DNA of 64,000 bases from Cavenderia fasciculata (taxonomy: Eukaryota; Evosea; Eumycetozoa; Acytosteliales; Cavenderiaceae), in contig NW_004457729.1 in the NCBI RefSeq assembly GCF_000203815.1, positions 3,782,674 to 3,846,673 on the forward strand. Reading direction: 5' to 3'. Below, one piece after another: positions 60,374-64,000 of the stretch. Below the pieces are notes generated by a model. The model saw nothing but the letters and a program-made list of their open reading frames with translations. It made no database searches and was not told the origin of the DNA. Numbering within the stretch: the first letter of the stretch is position 1; each line of letters opens with the position of its first letter. The position numbers and the translations under genes were made by a program.

Positions 60374-61374
60374 TTAAAGATAGTTGAAAAGACCACCACC
60401 ACCTATTCCAATTGAACCAATATAGAGATTACAACCCAAACGAAGAGCTTTCATTACTTTCAAGTTGAAATGAGCTGTTGAATCACTGTAATATCCTCTT
60501 TTGAAAGTTCTACATGTTTCTGGCAGAGAAACCAATACTGATAAAAGGAGGTAGTTTTCTCTATTGAGTGCTAAAATGATAGATATTATAAAAAATCTAA
60601 AATATATTTATAGAATTTAGAATATATTAATTTAGGAGTAGAGTATTTTTTTGTTGGTTTGTTTACATACAAAATTGAAAGCGAAAAAATAAATAGGATT
60701 GAATTTTTCTTTCCAAGTAGGGTATTGATTGTTATGATTCCAGCTCTTTCATCTTCATCAATGTCTCGATGGTATCCCGACACTAGACAAATAACTAGAA
60801 TTAATAGAATTGGTGTCAAGAGGAGATAAAACATTTGATTTGGTAATTGGTTGGTCAGCAGACAATGGTAAATGACCGATGTACAAATAGCATACGATGC
60901 AAATGATATTGGACCCAATGCAATATACTTTAGATGTGTATAGGTACATGTATTAAACATGAGTGAAATAAAATATATTACAAACATTTTAGCCATCCAT
61001 TCAGTCTCTTGTCGACCATTACATAGAGTGGTTAGGTAAATGGTTAAAATAATCATAATCGATATGGAAACGACAATGTATCGAAGTAGATTTGCTATTG
61101 ATACCACTTCAAATAGTGTTCGATCAGTTGAAGTCTCTGCATCGTCTACACCTGATACATAGTCAACATAAGAGTTGATCATGTAATAGATACAGTGACC
61201 AAAAAATGATAGGACACTTAAAATACCAAACATCAATAGTCCATTTTCTCTTTGAAAGAATGAACTCAATCCAACTTGTGATTGTGCAATTGCCAATGCC
61301 AATGCTTCCAAAACCAATACTGTTTGATATGCATTTAATCTACTAGCTTTTAAATATGAATTAATAGTTTCCAT
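60374..61374 (-). CDS. UbiA-family prenyltransferase copy B (UBIAD1/MenA-like)
   Basis: Two exons (61374-60671, 60596-60374) join at a phase-2 intron to 308 residues. Multi-pass membrane protein with the two Asp-rich prenyl-diphosphate/Mg2+ motifs, NSYVDYVSGVDD (about residues 70-81) and YHRDIDEDERAGIIT. It also has the family landmark KYIALGPISF. UBIAD1/MenA enzymes attach an isoprenoid chain to a naphthoate or related ring to make quinones; the acceptor here is unknown. Intron position and phase are the same as in copies A and C, showing the array arose by gene duplication. The next gene upstream on the same strand is a hotdog thioesterase whose 3' end lies 296 bp away. Confidence 0.85.
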
Positions 61375-61623
61375 TAAACTTTAATAATATTTCTTATTTT
61401 TTAAACAAATAATAATATTATTTAAATATTTACGTTAACATAATATATACCGTATTTCTTGTAGTCTGGCAAGAAGATTTTAAAAGTTTTACACTACTTA
61501 GGAATCTCTAGATATCTTTTGTATTCTATTATAGTTGGTGGTGGGTTGGGTTGATATAATATTAAATATATTTGCCTCATTTATTACATGTTTGCGTATG
61601 GGTGATGTGTTGTACGTGTGATA

Positions 61624-61670
<47 letters not shown>
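61375..61670. other. Spacer with long TTA repeat
   Basis: A spacer dominated at 61624-61672 by an uninterrupted (ATT)n trinucleotide run that reaches the stop codon of the thioesterase gene. No gene seen. Confidence 0.6.
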
Positions 61671-61674
<4 letters not shown>

Positions 61675-62333
61675 ATTTTAGCTTGAGGAATTGATAAGAA
61701 CTTATTATGTGATCCTTTTGCAATGACACCTCTTTCATTTCTGATGGTAGTGTCTGTAAAAGCTAGATTCTTTCCAATCTTGTATGCACATGATTCAATG
61801 ATAATTGGTTTGCCAGCAGGCGCTGCATTGGCATAGTTAATGACTAAATCAACACTAACACTTGGATTAACCTTTCCACTGAATATAATAATTCCAATTG
61901 AACTTATAATACTATAAACATCATGATATTAATTAATATAAATATAAATAAACTTTGTATTATATTATGTGTATACATACTCTACCAATGTAGCAATTGA
62001 ACCACCATGTAAAGTATTTAAAATATTACATAAATCAATTGGTACTACCATCGTATAAGTAACAGTGCTGTTAAAAAAAATTGTTGTTTTTGGTGAGGAG
62101 GGTTAGTAAAACAATTGTTATTGGCATCATACCATATACATCAATATTTATATAAATAACACATACCTTTTGACAAAGTCAATAGTATCTAATTGAATAT
62201 GTTTCATAAATAGTTTCTCGATAAAGTTTGCAGCTTCTTCCCATTCCCTTAGCATTGTCAACGTTTGTTCATATTTAATCTTATCCTTTGATTCATCTTT
62301 ATAGATTACTTTAATCTCTTTTGTGTTGTTCAT
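61671..62333 (-). CDS. Hotdog-fold acyl-CoA thioesterase (ACOT13/PaaI-like)
   Basis: Three exons (62333-62167, 62067-61981, 61911-61671) join in phase to 164 residues, similar to human ACOT13 (140) plus an N-terminal extension. The hotdog helix signature LNTLHGGSIATLVD carries the HGG motif and the Asp found in PaaI/ACOT13 thioesterases; the strands VNPSVSVDLVINY and IIIESCAYKIGKNLAFTDTTI follow in family order. Such enzymes hydrolyse medium or long-chain acyl-CoA or aromatic acyl-CoA. It lies within the UbiA array on the same strand. Aromatic-CoA hydrolysis just before ring prenylation is a known step order in menaquinone synthesis (DHNA-CoA thioesterase then MenA), so a linked role is possible but unproven. 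Confidence 0.85.
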
Positions 62334-62545
62334 ATTGTTGTATATAAAGTTATTATTATTATTGTTGAAGAGCTCTTCTTCCTTGTAAACAATGACCCAA
62401 GGTTTGACTAGCCCAAGATACTTTCAAAGTTAATAATGAAAAAAACGACACAACAATCGAATGAATAACCCAAAAAAGGAAATACTCGACGTGATTTAAA
62501 AAGAACTATATGTAGATATATATATTTATTTATTTATTTATTTGT
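62334..62545. other. Short intergenic spacer
   Basis: Spacer between the thioesterase start and the 3' end of UbiA copy C, with TATTTATTTATT repeats at its right side. No gene seen. Confidence 0.4.
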
Positions 62546-63545
62546 TTAAATAAGTTCAACACTTGGATTATTTATACCACCTAATCCCAATGAAATAATA
62601 TAGAGGGAACAACCCCAACGAAAAGCGTTCAACATTCTAATATTGAATCTGGCAGAATCGCCATGATACCCCTTTTTATAAAGTTGGCAAACCTCTGGAA
62701 ATGATATCAATGTTGTTAAAAGTAAATAGTTTTGTAAATAGAATGCTAAATAGATTGACATTATAAATACTCTAAAATAATTGTAATAAAAAACATTAGT
62801 ATTTTTGTCTTATAGCGGATTCTTTTGGAACTTACATAAGTGAAAGAGTAAATAAAAAATAAATGGAATTTTTCTTGCCAAGCATAGTATTGATTGTTTT
62901 GATACCAGCTTTATTATCTTCATCAATGTCACGATGGTAACCGGCCATAAGACAATTGGTGAGGAATAGTGTGATGGGAGTTGACAGATAATAAAATAGG
63001 GGACCTGGTAACTGGTTGGTTAAAAGACAATGATAGATGATGGATGTGCATATAGCATACGATGCAAATGATATTGGACCCAGTGCAATATACTTGAAAT
63101 GTGTGTATGATAGAGTATTGAACATGAGTGACATAAAGTAGAGTATAAACATTCTAGACATCCATTCAGTATCCGGACTGTGACACAAAGTGGTTAGATA
63201 GAATGTAAGACCAATCATGATACCAATCGAGACCACAATATATCTAAGTAGAGTTGATACTGATACCACTTCAAATAGAGTTCGATCACTACATGTTTTT
63301 GGGTCATCTACACCTGTAACATAGTCAACGTAGGAATTGATCATGTAATAGATACAATGACCAAAGAATGATATGACACTGAGTACACCAAACATTAAGA
63401 ATGCATTGTCTCTTTGAAAATACGATCCTAGACCAACTTGTACTTGAGCAATTGATAAAGCCAATGTTTCCAAAATGACAACTGTCAAATAAATGGTGAT
63501 TCTACTAGCTTTTAAATATGATTTAACCAGTTCTATTACTCCCAT
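62546..63545 (-). CDS. UbiA-family prenyltransferase copy C (UBIAD1/MenA-like)
   Basis: Two exons (63545-62836, 62771-62546) join at the same phase-2 position as the other copies to give 311 residues. The first motif NSYVDYVTGVDD starts at residue 70 and is followed by a DRTL block shared with UBIAD1. The second motif is YHRDIDEDNKAGIKT, and KYIALGPISF lies between them. About nine hydrophobic helices. It is intact and close to copy B, differing most in the C-terminal tail. Expected role: transfer of an isoprenoid chain from its diphosphate to an aromatic acceptor in a membrane; the exact product is unknown. Confidence 0.86.
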
Positions 63546-64000
63546 ATTTTAACAAATTAATTAATTAATTTATTTAATTAATTAATTAAACTAAACTTTG
63601 ATTTAATTTGAAAAAGTAATTATTAATATAAAGTATATTTATATTTATCATTCATATGAGCTGAATGAATGACTGAATGAATGAATGGATGAAGATCTTT
63701 ATCCAACAAAAATAATAATAATAATTATTATTATTATTAATATGGCGAATAAATTCATTTATTAGTACCACCACTAATCTCCATCTTAATGAATGTTTGT
63801 AGTTTGAAATTCCCAATTTGCGGTTGAAGAGATAAATTAAGGTGTGTGTATCTAAAGATACATATATCTTTGTTGCGTATTATATATTTATATTTTGTAT
63901 TCTCCAAGAAGATCTCAAGATAAGATGAAGAATCTACAGCGACGATACCATACCAACATGTACATGTTGGTTGATTTGATCAACTGTAGTGTGCAGTTGT
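63546..64000. other. Intergenic, window end
   Basis: A+T-rich with TTAATTAA repeats directly upstream of copy C, a GAAT repeat (about 63660-63690) and an AAT/ATT inverted stretch near 63712-63738. No gene seen before the window ends. Confidence 0.5.

Noticed and set aside
61624-61672. Regular repeat that might suggest an array element
   Set aside because: Simple ATT microsatellite without spacers; not a CRISPR array.

Overview
This is a eukaryotic window, almost certainly from a dictyostelid social amoeba. Intergenic DNA is extremely A+T-rich and full of microsatellites. Introns are short (mostly 55-110 bp), A+T-rich, with GTATGT or GTAAGT donors and TTTAG acceptors. Proteins carry long Asn, Gln, Ser and Thr tracts, and start codons sit in A-rich context. 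The coding exons are noticeably richer in G+C than Dictyostelium discoideum exons usually are, so a Cavenderia/Heterostelium-type species is more likely; that is inference.

Layout. 1-12 kb (+ strand): a flavin monooxygenase with an unusual membrane hairpin, a four-exon metallo-beta-lactamase/cyclic-nucleotide-binding protein of the GbpA/GbpB phosphodiesterase type, a 968-residue protein with two F-box-like modules, and a Ras GTPase. 12.5-21 kb (- strand): an O-methyltransferase, an 11-exon ComC-type LRR/IPT-TIG/EGF transmembrane receptor, and a His-rich zinc-ribbon protein. 23.7-28.1 kb (+): an NPC1-type sterol transporter. 28.1-34.9 kb: a 6.8 kb gene-poor, pyrimidine-rich stretch in front of a three-RRM RNA-binding protein (34.9-36.8 kb). 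37.5-48 kb (-): an Asn-rich coiled-coil protein, a RING-IBR plus MYCBP2-type RING-Cys-relay E3 ligase, and a 642-residue unknown protein flanked by two paralogous multi-pass membrane proteins. 48.4-57.8 kb (+): a WIP/verprolin WH2 protein, a second ComC-type receptor with almost the same length as the first, and a TIPE-like (TNFAIP8) protein with a putative PH-like N-terminus. 58.4-63.6 kb (-): an array of UBIAD1/MenA-type UbiA prenyltransferases (two intact, one with a single nonsense codon, one eroded remnant) with a hotdog thioesterase between them.

Multigene themes. Recent local duplication is frequent: UbiA copies, the membrane-protein pair, the ComC pair, a copied 5' end of the Ras gene, and a 72-bp tandem repeat in the WIP gene. 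Several products belong to signalling and cell-surface work (Ras, cyclic-nucleotide PDE-like protein, ComC receptors, WH2 actin regulator, PH-TIPE). The most novel object I see is the E3 ligase at 39.4-42.2 kb, which joins a RING1-IBR pair to a RING-Cys-relay module. No tRNA, rRNA, CRISPR array or complete mobile element was recognised. Exon joins were worked out by hand from splice signals and reading-frame continuity; all multi-exon joins given are phase-consistent.
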